This document shows, in pieces, positions 43,973 to 52,492 of a stretch of DNA of 64,000 nt. The notes beneath the pieces were generated by a model, which ran no database searches, had not been told where the DNA came from, and worked only from the letters and a program-made list of their open reading frames with translations. How positions within the stretch are numbered: the stretch's first letter is position 1; each line of letters starts with the position of its first letter. This stretch comes from Streptomyces sp. SCL15-4 (GTDB lineage Bacteria; Actinomycetota; Actinomycetes; Streptomycetales; Streptomycetaceae), in the NCBI RefSeq assembly GCF_033366695.1, contig NZ_JAOBTQ010000001.1:2356001-2420000 (forward strand). The letters are read 5' to 3'. A program made the position numbers and the translations under genes.

Positions 43973-45134
43973 GCTGGCGGCCCGGCTCGGACTCGTCGGC
44001 GTCGTCATCCTGTGGTGCGCTCTCGTCTGGCGGGCGCGCCCGGCGCTGCGCGAGCCGCGTCTGCGGGGACTGTGGATCACGGTGCTGGCCGCGACCACGG
44101 CCATCACGCTCTTCCAGCGCGGGGTCGTCGACGCGCTGACGTCCGCCGGCGTCACGGTGCACACGGTGTCGCTGATGCGCAATCTGATCGGTGTGCTCAG
44201 CGCGGGGCTGGTCCTGCTCTTCGTCGTGGACTGCCGGCGCTCGCCGCGGCTGCGTGCCTCGGTCGCGGCGGGGCTGACGGCGGCCCTGGTGTCGCTGCTG
44301 GTGCTGGATCTGCTGGGGGCCGGCCAGCCGGTCACGGGAGCGGCGTCGGCGCAGCGGCCCGCGTCCGCGACGGCCGCCTACTGGCTGATCCTCAGCATCG
44401 CCCATCTGCTCGGCGACGCCGTCGCCGTCGTGGTCTGCTGGCGGTACAGCCTGCGCACGACGGAACGCGATCTGGTGTGGTCGCTGCGGCTGTTCGCGGC
44501 GGGCAGCGTCCTCGCCCTCGTCTTCTGGTGCGGGTACCTCGGCCATCTCTACGGCCTCGCCCCCGGCCTGCTGCCCTGGCTCTCCATGGTGATGGGGGCG
44601 CACGGCTTCCTGCGGGCGGCGTCACTGCTCGTTCCCACCGCGACCGCGCTGGCCCGGTCGGCCGCCGCGCTGCGGACCTCCTGGCGGCTGTGGCCGCTGT
44701 GGCGGGACCTGGTGACGGCGGTGCCGCACGTGGCGCTCGCCAGCCCCCGGCGGACCCGGCTCCAGGAGGTGCTGCGGCCGCGCTATCCGCTGGTGCTCCA
44801 GGCGCACCGGCAGACCATCGAGACGTACGACGCGCTGCTGACGCTCCAGCAGTACGTCCAGCCGGACGCCTACGAGAGGGCGCACCGGCACGCCCGGCGG
44901 GCGGGGGTGCCGGAGGACCGTCTCGCGTGCGCGGCGCTGGCCGGTGCCGTGGGCCAGGCCCGCCGCGCGGTGCTGGTCGGCATGCCGCCGTCCGACCCGC
45001 GCCCGCTGCCCGGCGTGACCCACGGCAGTCCCCAGACCCTGCTGGGGATCGCCCGGATGTGGCCTGCCATGACCGACGCGCTGCCCTGCCGCGCGCGCAC
45101 CTCTCCGGCCGCCGGTCACGCCGAGCCGCGCTGA
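43959..45134 (+). CDS. MAB_1171c-type membrane protein (DUF6545)
   Basis: 391 residues. About seven membrane helices in the first about 225 residues (LGLVGVVILWCALVWRARPA; LWITVLAATTAITLFQ; LIGVLSAGLVLLFVVD; LTAALVSLLVLDLLG; YWLILSIAHLLGDAVAVVVC; LFAAGSVLALVFWCGYLGHL; GLLPWLSMVMGAHGFL). The cytoplasmic C-terminal half is DUF6545-like (RPRYPLVLQAHRQTIETYDALLTL). Function unknown; it is annotated as a putative transporter by similarity only. Coupled to the ImmA/IrrE-type gene, a pairing repeated widely in Streptomyces genomes. Confidence 0.85.
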   Translation: MTVSELAARLGLVGVVILWCALVWRARPALREPRLRGLWITVLAATTAITLFQRGVVDALTSAGVTVHTVSLMRNLIGVLSAGLVLLFVVDCRRSPRLRASVAAGLTAALVSLLVLDLLGAGQPVTGAASAQRPASATAAYWLILSIAHLLGDAVAVVVCWRYSLRTTERDLVWSLRLFAAGSVLALVFWCGYLGHLYGLAPGLLPWLSMVMGAHGFLRAASLLVPTATALARSAAALRTSWRLWPLWRDLVTAVPHVALASPRRTRLQEVLRPRYPLVLQAHRQTIETYDALLTLQQYVQPDAYERAHRHARRAGVPEDRLACAALAGAVGQARRAVLVGMPPSDPRPLPGVTHGSPQTLLGIARMWPAMTDALPCRARTSPAAGHAEPR

Positions 45135-45146
45135 AGGCGGCCGGGC

Positions 45147-45965
45147 TCAGCGGGCGGCGGCGCCGCGTGGCGTGATGCGGTAGTCGAAGCCGAGGGTCCC
45201 GAGGTCGAGGGCCGTCGCCCCGCCGTCCACGGTGAGCACCGCCCCGTTGACGTAGGAGGCCGCCGGGGACAGCAGCCAGGCGATCGCCTCGGCGACCTCG
45301 CGGGGCTCGCCGGGACGGCCCTGGGGCAGCGGCCTGGTCGCCTCGGCGTAGGCGTCCGCCATGCCGCCGGGCAGGTCCTCCTCCTCGGCGAAGCGGGCCA
45401 TGCGCCGGTCGGCCATCTCGGTGCGCACCCAGCCCGGGCACACGGTGTTGGCGCGCACGCCCTGCCGGCCGTAGTCGACGGCGACGGAACGGCACAGCTG
45501 GAGCAGGGCCGCCTTGGAGGTGGCGTACGGGGCGTTGCCCGTGCCGTTGCGCAGCGCGGACACCGACGCCACGGCGACCACCGCGCCCTTGGACTCCAGC
45601 AGGTGCGGGATCGCGGCGCGCAGCAGGAGCATCGGGCCGGTGAGGTTGGTGCGCATCACCTCGTCCCAGTCGCGCAGCGACATGTCGCCGACGGCGCCGC
45701 CGCGCCCGATGCCCGCGTTCAGCACCACTCCGTCGAGCCGTCCGTACGCGTCCAGGGCCGCCCGGACGAGTCCCTCGACCGCGTCGGGGTCCCCCATGTC
45801 CGACGGATGCGCCAGCGCGCCGGTCTCCCGCGCGAGGCGCTCCAGGGGCTCGGCCCGCCGGCCGGAGACGACCACGTGGTGCCCGGCCTCGCCGAGCAGC
45901 CGGGCCGTGGCCTCTCCGATGCCCGAACCTCCGCCGGTCACGACGACAACCCTTTTGTCCTCCAC
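45147..45965 (-). CDS. Short-chain dehydrogenase/reductase
   Basis: 272 residues from GTG 45965 (GGAAC upstream); a GTG at 45986 has no ribosome site. Classical SDR: NAD(P)-binding TGGGSGIG near the start, NAG in LNAGIGRG, catalytic Ser in VASVSAL and YATSK, then PGWVRTEM. An Arg in SGRRAEP after the second strand suggests NADP(H). The substrate is not deducible. Convergent with the MAB_1171c-type gene, only 12 bases apart. Confidence 0.92.
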   Translation of the reverse strand: MEDKRVVVVTGGGSGIGEATARLLGEAGHHVVVSGRRAEPLERLARETGALAHPSDMGDPDAVEGLVRAALDAYGRLDGVVLNAGIGRGGAVGDMSLRDWDEVMRTNLTGPMLLLRAAIPHLLESKGAVVAVASVSALRNGTGNAPYATSKAALLQLCRSVAVDYGRQGVRANTVCPGWVRTEMADRRMARFAEEEDLPGGMADAYAEATRPLPQGRPGEPREVAEAIAWLLSPAASYVNGAVLTVDGGATALDLGTLGFDYRITPRGAAAR

Positions 45966-46378
45966 CAGTTCCGGCCCCTTCACCAAGATCGACGAATTCG
46001 CCCAGCGAGTCCGAGCTTAGGGCCCGGTGATCTTCGGGTGACGACTTCCGGCCAGCGCCCGGAGCGGCACCGCGGTCTGTCCCGCGCCGGCTCCCGGTTC
46101 CGGTGGACGCGCGACCACCGTCCGGACGGCGGCTACGGCGTCGGGCCCGCGGAGGTCGCCGCCCTACCGGCGAGTTCACGCCGAGTTGCCGCTCGGGGCC
46201 GCCGGCCGTCCGGGGCGGCGCCGGACGCGCCGCCGTGCGCCTGGGCAGCCCCCGCCGCGCCGTACGCCGCCGGAGACCTGCCGGGCGGTGGGCGCCATAC
46301 CGGTCGTCATCGGGAGAAGCCGTGTGCGCGATGCCCTGCGAATCGTAAGATCGGGGATCTCGTGGGGGGAGGTGGTCA
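45966..46378. other. Divergent region SDR / LacI-type regulator
   Basis: 413 bases. The LacI gene has a strong ribosome site GGGGGGAGGTGG. No CebR-type palindrome (TGGGAGCGCTCCCA) was found here, so the regulator may not control itself with that motif. No gene seen. Confidence 0.45.
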
Positions 46379-47401
46379 ATGGGCAGGCGGCGCCCTGAAA
46401 CGCCGACGCTGGAGGAGGTGGCCGCCCGCGCCGGAGTGGGCCGGGGCACGGTCTCCCGCGTCGTCAACAACGCGGCGGGGGTGAAGGACTCGACACGCCA
46501 GGCCGTGCAGCAAGCCATCGCCGAGCTGGGGTACGTGCCCAACCTCGCGGCCCGGACCCTGGCCGGCCGGCGCGCCGACGCGGTCGCGCTCGTCGTGACG
46601 GAGCCGGACTGGCGGCTGTTCGCGGAACCGTTCTTCTCGGAGATCGTCAGCTCGCTGGGGGACGCGCTGGCCGACACCGGGATGCAGTTGCTGCTGACCA
46701 TGGTCCGCTCGGACACCGAACGGAAGCGGTTCCTGGAGTACGCCCGCGGCGGCCGGGTCGACGGCGCGCTGCTGATCTCCGTGCGCACCGACGACTCCCT
46801 GCCCGACATGCTCGCCGAGGCCGGGCTGCCGACCGTGCTGCTGGGCCGCCGCTCGGGCGACGAGCACGTCAGCTACGTCGACGCGGACAACGCCGGGGGC
46901 GCCCGCAGCGCGGTCACCCACCTGCTGGCCACGGGCCGCAAGGCGATCGCCACCATCACCGGGCCGCTCGACATGTACGTCGCCCAGTGCCGGCTGCGCG
47001 GCTACCGCCAGGCCCTGGCGTCGGTCGGGCTGAGCACCGACGCGTCCTGGATCGCCGAGAGCGACTTCACCGAGGAGAGCGGCCGGCGCGCCATGGCCGG
47101 GCTGCTGGAACGGCATCCGGAGATCGACGGGGTGCTCGCCGCGTCGGACACCACGGCGGCCGGTGCGCTGCGGGCGCTGCGGGCGGCGGGCCGCCGGGTG
47201 CCGGAGGACGTGGCCGTCATCGGTTTCGACGACTTCCCGCTGGCCGAACAGACCGAGCCCCGCCTGACCACGGTCCGCCAGCCGCTGACCGACATCGGCC
47301 GGGCCATGGTCCGACTCCTGCTGGAGGAACTGGACGAACCGGCAATGGCCTGGCGCCACGTCATCCTCCGAACGGAACTGATCCGCCGCGATTCGGCCTG
47401 A
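46379..47401 (+). CDS. LacI-family repressor, CebR/CelR-like
   Basis: 340 residues. HTH at about 11-30 (LEEVAARAGVGRGTVSRVVN), hinge YVPNLAARTLAGRR, then a periplasmic-binding-like sugar domain (AVALVVTEPDW, GALLISVRTDDSLP, SYVDADNAGGARSAV, AASDTTAAGALRAL, VAVIGFDDFPLAEQTEP). Similar to CebR and CelR, which release cellulose genes on binding cellobiose. It lies upstream of a GH12 cellulase and an LPMO whose promoter carries CebR-type palindromes. I infer it controls them, though the genome's main CebR could do so instead. Confidence 0.9.
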   Translation: MGRRRPETPTLEEVAARAGVGRGTVSRVVNNAAGVKDSTRQAVQQAIAELGYVPNLAARTLAGRRADAVALVVTEPDWRLFAEPFFSEIVSSLGDALADTGMQLLLTMVRSDTERKRFLEYARGGRVDGALLISVRTDDSLPDMLAEAGLPTVLLGRRSGDEHVSYVDADNAGGARSAVTHLLATGRKAIATITGPLDMYVAQCRLRGYRQALASVGLSTDASWIAESDFTEESGRRAMAGLLERHPEIDGVLAASDTTAAGALRALRAAGRRVPEDVAVIGFDDFPLAEQTEPRLTTVRQPLTDIGRAMVRLLLEELDEPAMAWRHVILRTELIRRDSA

Positions 47402-47826
47402 CGAGGAGAGGGGCACGACTGCGCGCGGGAGCGGGAGGGCTCGGCCGGCCCGCGCGCGGCCGCGTGCGGGGACGGGCCGGCGGGGACACGACCGGACGCG
47501 GGCCCGGCTTGTCGGCGGGACGGGGCGCGAAGGCGCGGACGCCCGGGGCCTCCGGCAACCTCCACGCGCGCGGCCGGCAGAGACGCGACCAGCCGCAGGC
47601 GCGGCCCGGCAACGGCTCGGCCGACGGCAGAGGCGTACGGTCGCGCGCAGCCGTACGCGGCTCAGGCGGTGGCGGTGTGGCGCAGGGGTGGGACCGGGCC
47701 GTCGTAGGGGCGCGGGAGCGCGCCGCATCCCGGCGGCGTGGCGCAGCCGGCCCGCCGGAGACCGGTCGGCCGGCCGCGCGCACCCGTCGGCCCGCCACGC
47801 CCTGAACCGGCCGCCGACCCCGCTTT

Positions 47827-47840
47827 CGGGAGCGCTCCCA
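47827..47840. promoter_or_regulatory. CebR-type operator (upstream copy)
   Basis: CGGGAGCGCTCCCA, 13 of 14 matches to the CebR box TGGGAGCGCTCCCA, about 85 bases upstream of the cellulase -35. Could assist looping or belong to another promoter. Confidence 0.7.
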
Positions 47841-47924
47841 GCAAGCGGCGCCGGGAAACCGTCGGCGCCCGGCCGCCTCACCTGCGTCTTCGAAACCTCT
47901 TCGACACATTCCCCGCGCGACACC

Positions 47925-47953
47925 TTGTCAGGGGCATGAACTCTCCCTACAGT
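47925..47953 (+). promoter_or_regulatory. Promoter of the GH12 cellulase gene
   Basis: TTGTCA (47925-47930), 17-base spacer, TACAGT (47948-47953). It is a good vegetative-type promoter; predicted start near 47960 puts both nearby operators just downstream, where repressor binding blocks transcription. Confidence 0.7.
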
Positions 47954-47972
47954 CCCTGCCCAACGGAGGTAA

Positions 47973-47986
47973 TGGGAGCGCTCCCA
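47973..47986. promoter_or_regulatory. CebR-type operator 1
   Basis: TGGGAGCGCTCCCA, an exact CebR consensus palindrome about 13 bases after the predicted transcription start. Confidence 0.9.
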
Positions 47987-47994
47987 TTCTGCGC

Positions 47995-48008
47995 TGGGAG
48001 CGCTCCCG
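47995..48008. promoter_or_regulatory. CebR-type operator 2
   Basis: TGGGAGCGCTCCCG, 13 of 14 consensus bases, with its centre 22 bp (two helical turns) from operator 1. Confidence 0.88.
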
Positions 48009-48035
48009 CATCCGACCGTCCCCGAGAGGACCCGC

Positions 48036-49163
48036 ATGCGACCGTCACCGCACTCCGCCCGTGCAGCGAGTGGCCTGATCGGCGCGCTGCTCGGCGCGCT
48101 CGCCGTACTGGCGGCCCTGCTCACCACGGCCCCGGCGGCCCAGGCCGACACCGCGATCTGCGAACAGTACGGCTCGACGACGATCCAGGGCCGTTACGTC
48201 GTCCAGAACAACCGCTGGGGCACCAGCGAGGCCCAGTGCATCAACGTCACGGACTCCGGCTTCCGGATCACCCAGGCCGACGGCTCGGTGCCGACGAACG
48301 GCGCCCCCAAGTCGTACCCGTCCGTCTTCAACGGCTGCCACTACACCAACTGCTCGCCCGGAACCAGCCTCCCGGCCCAGCTGAGCACCATCTCCAGCGC
48401 GCCCACCAGCATCTCGTACTCCTATGTGAGCAACGCGGTGTACGACGCCGCGTACGACATCTGGCTCGACCCCACGCCCCGCACCGACGGCGTCAACCGG
48501 ACCGAGATCATGGTCTGGTTCAACAAGGTGGGCTCGATCCAGCCGGTGGGCTCGCAGGTCGGCACCGCCACCGTGGCCGGACGCCAGTGGCAGGTGTGGT
48601 CCGGCAACAACGGCTCCAACGACGTGCTGTCCTTCGTCGCGCCGTCGGCGATCGGCAGCTGGAGCTTCGACGTCATGGACTTCGCCCGGCAGGCCGTCTC
48701 GCGCGGACTGGCGCAGAACAGCTGGTACCTGACGAGCGTCCAGGCCGGCTTCGAGCCCTGGCAGAACGGCGCCGGGCTCGCCGTGACCGCGTTCTCCTCC
48801 ACCGTCAACACGGGCGGCAGCGGGCCCGGCGGTCCCGGAAGCCCAGCGGCCTGCCAGGTGACGTACGGGACCAGCGTCTGGTCCGGCGGCTTCACCGCCG
48901 ACGTCACCATCGCCAACACCGCCGCGACCCCGGTCGACGGCTGGCAGCTGGCGTTCACCCTGCCCGCCGGCCAGCGCGTCACCAGCGCCTGGAACGCCGG
49001 GCTCACGCCGTCGTCCGGCGCGGTCACGGCCACGAACCTGGCACACAACGGGCAGATCGCGGCCGGCGGCCGGGTGACCTTCGGTTTCCAGGGCACGTAC
49101 AGCGGCACGTTCGCCAAGCCCGCCGGGTTCAGCCTCAACGGAACCGCCTGCACCACCGCGTGA
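48036..49163 (+). CDS. Secreted GH12 endoglucanase with CBM2
   Basis: 375 residues. Signal peptide 1-37 (cut after AQA). The GH12 catalytic domain (about 38-255) opens CEQYGSTTIQGRYVVQNNRWG; the nucleophile Glu is in NRTEIMVWFN and the acid/base Glu in AGFEPWQNGAG. A short Gly/Pro/Ser linker leads to a CBM2 cellulose-binding module (about 265-375) with its end cysteines (AACQVTYG and GTACTTA) and surface Trp residues (VWSGGF, DGWQLAF, SAWNAGL). Close to Streptomyces CelB-type cellulases. GAGAGGA precedes the ATG. Cuts beta-1,4-glucan outside the cell; regulated by CebR-type boxes. Confidence 0.95.
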   Translation: MRPSPHSARAASGLIGALLGALAVLAALLTTAPAAQADTAICEQYGSTTIQGRYVVQNNRWGTSEAQCINVTDSGFRITQADGSVPTNGAPKSYPSVFNGCHYTNCSPGTSLPAQLSTISSAPTSISYSYVSNAVYDAAYDIWLDPTPRTDGVNRTEIMVWFNKVGSIQPVGSQVGTATVAGRQWQVWSGNNGSNDVLSFVAPSAIGSWSFDVMDFARQAVSRGLAQNSWYLTSVQAGFEPWQNGAGLAVTAFSSTVNTGGSGPGGPGSPAACQVTYGTSVWSGGFTADVTIANTAATPVDGWQLAFTLPAGQRVTSAWNAGLTPSSGAVTATNLAHNGQIAAGGRVTFGFQGTYSGTFAKPAGFSLNGTACTTA

Positions 49164-49281
49164 CGCGCGCCCCCGCGTCCCGTCTCCCCCGCACCCAGCC
49201 CGAGGAGCGCTCATGAGACACCCACCGGACGACCTCCACCCGGGGCGTACCGCCCGTCCGATCCGACGGAAGGAGAGAATC

Positions 49282-50406
49282 GTGGCCCGACGCGGCAGGC
49301 TCCTGTCGGTCGTGGCGGCCTTGTCGACCCTGCTGGCCGCGCTCGGCCTGGCCCTGCTGGGACAGGGCAGCGCCAAGGCGCACGGGGTGGCGATGCTGCC
49401 CGGCTCCCGTACCTATCTGTGTTACCTGGACGGCCACACGGGGACGGGCGGGATGAACCCGACCAACCCGGCGTGCAAGGACGCGCTGGCCAAGAGCGGG
49501 GCGACCGCGCTGTACAACTGGTTCGCCGTACTCGACTCCAACGCCGGTGGCCGTGGCGCCGGTTACGTCCCGGACGGCACCCTGTGCAGCGCGGGCGACC
49601 GGTCGCCTTACGACTTCTCCGCGTACAACGCCGCCCGCTCGGACTGGCCGCGCACCCACCTGACCAGCGGCGCGACGATCCAGGCGCAGTACAGCAACTG
49701 GGCGGCGCACCCGGGCAGTTTCCGGGTCTACCTCACCAAGGCCGGCTGGTCGCCCACCACTCCGCTGCGCTGGGCCGACCTCGACCTGATCCAGACCGTC
49801 ACCAACCCGCCCCAGCAGGGCTCCGTCGGCACCGACGGCGGCCACTACTACTGGGACATGAAGCTGCCCGCCGGGCGCTCCGGTGACGCGCTGATGTTCA
49901 TCCAGTGGGTCCGCTCGGACAGCCAGGAGAACTTCTTCTCCTGCTCCGACGTCGTCTTCGACGGCGGGCACGGCGAGGTGACGGGCATCGGCGGCTCCGG
50001 CACCACGCCCACGCCCACCCCGACTCCGACCCCCACCCCCACGCCGACCCCGACCCCGACCCCGACGCCCACGGACCCGCACACCGGTTCCTGCATGGCC
50101 ACGTACTCCGTGGTCAGCGCGTGGAACGGCGGATTCCAGGCGTCCGTCGAGGTGATGAACCACGGCACCACCCCGCTCGACGGCTGGGCCGTGGCCTGGA
50201 AACCCGGCACCGGCACCAAGATCAGCAGCCTGTGGAACGGAACGTCGAGCACCGCCTCCGACGGCACGGTCACGGTCCGCAACGCGGACCACAACCGGGT
50301 GATCCCGGCCGACGGCACCACCACGTTCGGCTTCACCGCCACCTCCACCGGCAACAACCTGCCCGCCGGAACCATCGGTTGCGTCACGGCCCAGAGCACT
50401 TCGTGA
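49282..50406 (+). CDS. AA10 lytic polysaccharide monooxygenase with CBM2
   Basis: 374 residues from GTG 49282 (AAGGAG upstream); an ATG at 49213 would add 23 residues before the signal. Signal peptide 1-33 ends AKA, exposing His34, the first ligand of the copper histidine brace (HGVAMLPGSRTYLCYLDG). The second ligand is the His of SNWAAHPGSFR. Conserved NWFAVLDSNAGG and SQENFFSCSDVVFDGG follow. A Thr-Pro repeat linker of about 28 residues joins a CBM2. It matches cellulose-active Streptomyces LPMO10 enzymes, which cleave crystalline cellulose oxidatively. 118 bases after the GH12 gene, probably the same transcript. Confidence 0.95.
   Translation: MARRGRLLSVVAALSTLLAALGLALLGQGSAKAHGVAMLPGSRTYLCYLDGHTGTGGMNPTNPACKDALAKSGATALYNWFAVLDSNAGGRGAGYVPDGTLCSAGDRSPYDFSAYNAARSDWPRTHLTSGATIQAQYSNWAAHPGSFRVYLTKAGWSPTTPLRWADLDLIQTVTNPPQQGSVGTDGGHYYWDMKLPAGRSGDALMFIQWVRSDSQENFFSCSDVVFDGGHGEVTGIGGSGTTPTPTPTPTPTPTPTPTPTPTPTDPHTGSCMATYSVVSAWNGGFQASVEVMNHGTTPLDGWAVAWKPGTGTKISSLWNGTSSTASDGTVTVRNADHNRVIPADGTTTFGFTATSTGNNLPAGTIGCVTAQSTS
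50005..50075 (+). repeat. ACCCCG/ACGCCC repeats coding the Thr-Pro linker
   Basis: About twelve six-base units encode alternating Thr-Pro in the LPMO linker. They are in frame, so unit gain or loss only changes linker length. Confidence 0.85.
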
Positions 50407-50420
50407 GGACCGTGCGCCAG

Positions 50421-50457
50421 GCGCCGCCTCCCCGGCCCGCACCCGGGGAGGCGGCGC
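50421..50457 (+). terminator. Terminator after the cellulase-LPMO pair
   Basis: GCGCCGCCTCCCCGG and its exact complement CCGGGGAGGCGGCGC form a 15-bp stem with a 7-base loop, 14 bases after the LPMO stop codon. Confidence 0.9.
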
Positions 50458-50624
50458 GTTCCGTTTGCCGCCACGCGGCCGGGGGCGACGTGTGTGCCGA
50501 TTTCGGCCACCCGGATGGGGACATTGACAAGGCGGGCGCACGCGTCGAAGCATTGCTGGGCACGTCTACGGCACCTCACTAGTTCCCGGGTGGCACACGC
50601 GGCCCGTCGTCAAGGCAGGTACCG

Positions 50625-51884
50625 ATGACCACGAATCAGCTGTTCGCCCTCTTCTGCGACCTCGCCCTCATCATCGTGCTCGCCCGAATACTGGGCGCCG
50701 TTGCTCAGCGCTTCTCCCAGCCCGCGGTCATCGGTGAGGTGATCGCGGGCATTCTGCTCGGCCCCACTCTCCTCGGCCATTCCGTGCCGGAGTTCCTCTT
50801 TCCGCCCGACATACGGCCGATGCTCACCGCGCTCGCCGATGTGGGCATGGCCGTCTTCATGTTCATCGTGGGTCTGGAACTGGACCGGAAAATCCTGCGC
50901 GGCACCGGGAAGCTGGCCGCCACCGTGGCGGTCTCCTGCATTCTGCTGCCGTTCGGACTGGGCTCCCTGCTCGCCCTGATGCTGGCGGAGGATCACGCGC
51001 CCGACCACCGGCTCAGTTTCGTCCTCTTCATGGGCACGGCGATGTCGGTGACCGCCTTTCCCGTACTCGCCCGCATTCTCACGGACCGGAAGATGCAGCA
51101 CACCCCGATCGGCGGGCTGGCGCTCGCCTGCGCCGCGATCGGTGACGTGCTCGCCTGGTGCATGCTCGCCGCCGTGGTCGCGCTGGCCGGCGGAGGAGGC
51201 GGTGATCAGTGGCTCCTGCTGCTGCTCGTGCCGTACGCCGGTGTGATGGTGTGGGTGGTCCGCCCGCTGCTGCGCCGGCTGGTCGCGGCCGGCGGCCACC
51301 GGCTGACGTCCTCGGTGCTGACGGTCGTCCTCGCCGGACTGCTCGTCTCCGGCGCGATCACCGAGCGGATCGGCCTGCATTTCATTTTCGGCGCGTTCCT
51401 TTTCGGAGTGGTGATGCCGAAGGAGTCCACGGAGCGGCTCCGCGCGGACATCATCGACCGGATCGGCCATGTGAGCGGTCAGCTTCTGCAACCGGTCTTC
51501 TTCATCATCGTGGGTCTGAAAGTCGATCTGTCGGATCTGGGAGGGTCCGGCTGGCTGGACTTCGCGCTCATTCTGACGGTCGCGGTCAGCGGGAAATTCA
51601 TCGGCGCGTTCCTGAGCGCCCGGGCCTTCGGTGTCACGGCACGCCAGTCGGCGGTGCTCGCCACGCTGATGAACACGAGAGGGCTCACCGAGCTGATCAT
51701 TCTGACCGCCGGTCTGCAACTCGGAGTGCTCGACGAGCGGTTGTATTCCCTGATGGTCGTGATGGCCGTCGTGACGACGGCGATGGCCGGGCCGCTGCTC
51801 GCCGTCTTCCGGCCGCGCAATCCGACCGACCAGGAACCCGTCATACCGGTCCGGGACGCCAAGCCGCCGGCCACCAAGCACTGA
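50625..51884 (+). CDS. Cation:proton antiporter, CPA2 (KefB-like) family
   Basis: 419 residues, about 12-13 membrane helices, cytoplasmic membrane. The Na_H_Exchanger pattern is clear: QPAVIGEVIAGILLGPTLLG, ADVGMAVFMFIVGLELD, SVTAFPVLARIL, ALACAAIGDVLAWC with the transport Asp, and LLQPVFFIIVGLKVDLSDL. It lacks TrkA-N or CBS regulatory domains. Similar genes occur inside antibiotic clusters, but none is here. Exchanges K or Na for protons; ion specificity cannot be told. Confidence 0.9.
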   Translation: MTTNQLFALFCDLALIIVLARILGAVAQRFSQPAVIGEVIAGILLGPTLLGHSVPEFLFPPDIRPMLTALADVGMAVFMFIVGLELDRKILRGTGKLAATVAVSCILLPFGLGSLLALMLAEDHAPDHRLSFVLFMGTAMSVTAFPVLARILTDRKMQHTPIGGLALACAAIGDVLAWCMLAAVVALAGGGGGDQWLLLLLVPYAGVMVWVVRPLLRRLVAAGGHRLTSSVLTVVLAGLLVSGAITERIGLHFIFGAFLFGVVMPKESTERLRADIIDRIGHVSGQLLQPVFFIIVGLKVDLSDLGGSGWLDFALILTVAVSGKFIGAFLSARAFGVTARQSAVLATLMNTRGLTELIILTAGLQLGVLDERLYSLMVVMAVVTTAMAGPLLAVFRPRNPTDQEPVIPVRDAKPPATKH

Positions 51885-51918
51885 GACCGTCGGGTTCCGG
51901 CCATGCCGCCGCCCCGGC

Positions 51919-52464
51919 TCAGCCCTCGGCGGCCAGCTTGTACAGGGCGTTCACCGTCCTCCAGTTGCGGGTGGTGGCCGGGATGCCGAGACGGCGTTCG
52001 AAGAAGGCGTTGTCGAGCTTGGTCCTGCCGTAACCGTCGGGGACGTGCAGATGGACCTCGTCGCCGGCCAGGGTGAAGACGGCACTCTCACCGGCCGGCA
52101 CCGCGAGCCGGGCGGCCTGCTCGGCGGTCGGCTGCCGGGCGAGGAAGGTGACGTACAGCCTGGCCGGGTCGTCCTCCTGGCCGAGGTAGGGGCTGGCGGC
52201 CAGGGTGCGGGCCAGCGAGCCGGCGGAGCGCAGCAGGACCGTGACGGACACCCCGAGGTCGTCGGCGATCCGCCGCTCGATGCGCGCGGCCTCCTCGTCG
52301 GGCGCCCACGGGCCGGGAGCGTCGAACACCGCGTTGCCGCTCTGCAGATGAGTCCGGACGGCCTCGAACCCCATGCCGGCGAGCAGGGCGCGGAGATCCG
52401 CCATGGTGATCCTGGTCCGGCCGCCGACATTGACCCCGCGCAGCAGCGCGATCCGCTTCGTCAT
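51919..52464 (-). CDS. DUF1697 protein
   Basis: 181 residues, typical length. Begins KRIALLRGVNVGGRTRITMADLRALL and has HLQSGNAVFDA, both DUF1697 hallmarks, then IERRIADDLGVSVTVLLRS and GYGRTKLDNAFFERRLG. A cytosolic family of unknown biochemical role. Convergent with the antiporter, 34 bases apart. Confidence 0.92.
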   Translation of the reverse strand: MTKRIALLRGVNVGGRTRITMADLRALLAGMGFEAVRTHLQSGNAVFDAPGPWAPDEEAARIERRIADDLGVSVTVLLRSAGSLARTLAASPYLGQEDDPARLYVTFLARQPTAEQAARLAVPAGESAVFTLAGDEVHLHVPDGYGRTKLDNAFFERRLGIPATTRNWRTVNALYKLAAEG

Positions 52465-52492
52465 GCCCCCAACCTCTCATGCGCACGCGCGC

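Larger units (their letters stand above)
47402..48035. other. 634-bp control region upstream of the GH12 cellulase
   Basis: Between 47402 and about 47820 there is GC-rich sequence without a convincing gene. A 60-codon minus-strand frame (47662-47844) ends in PRPYDGPVPPLRHTATA and could be a gene-end relic. From 47820 on it holds three palindromes and a good promoter, listed separately. Confidence 0.5.

Noticed and set aside
47662..47844. 60-codon minus-strand gene upstream of the cellulase
   Set aside because: Short, Pro/Arg/Gly-rich, and it overlaps a CebR-type palindrome; at best a gene-end relic.
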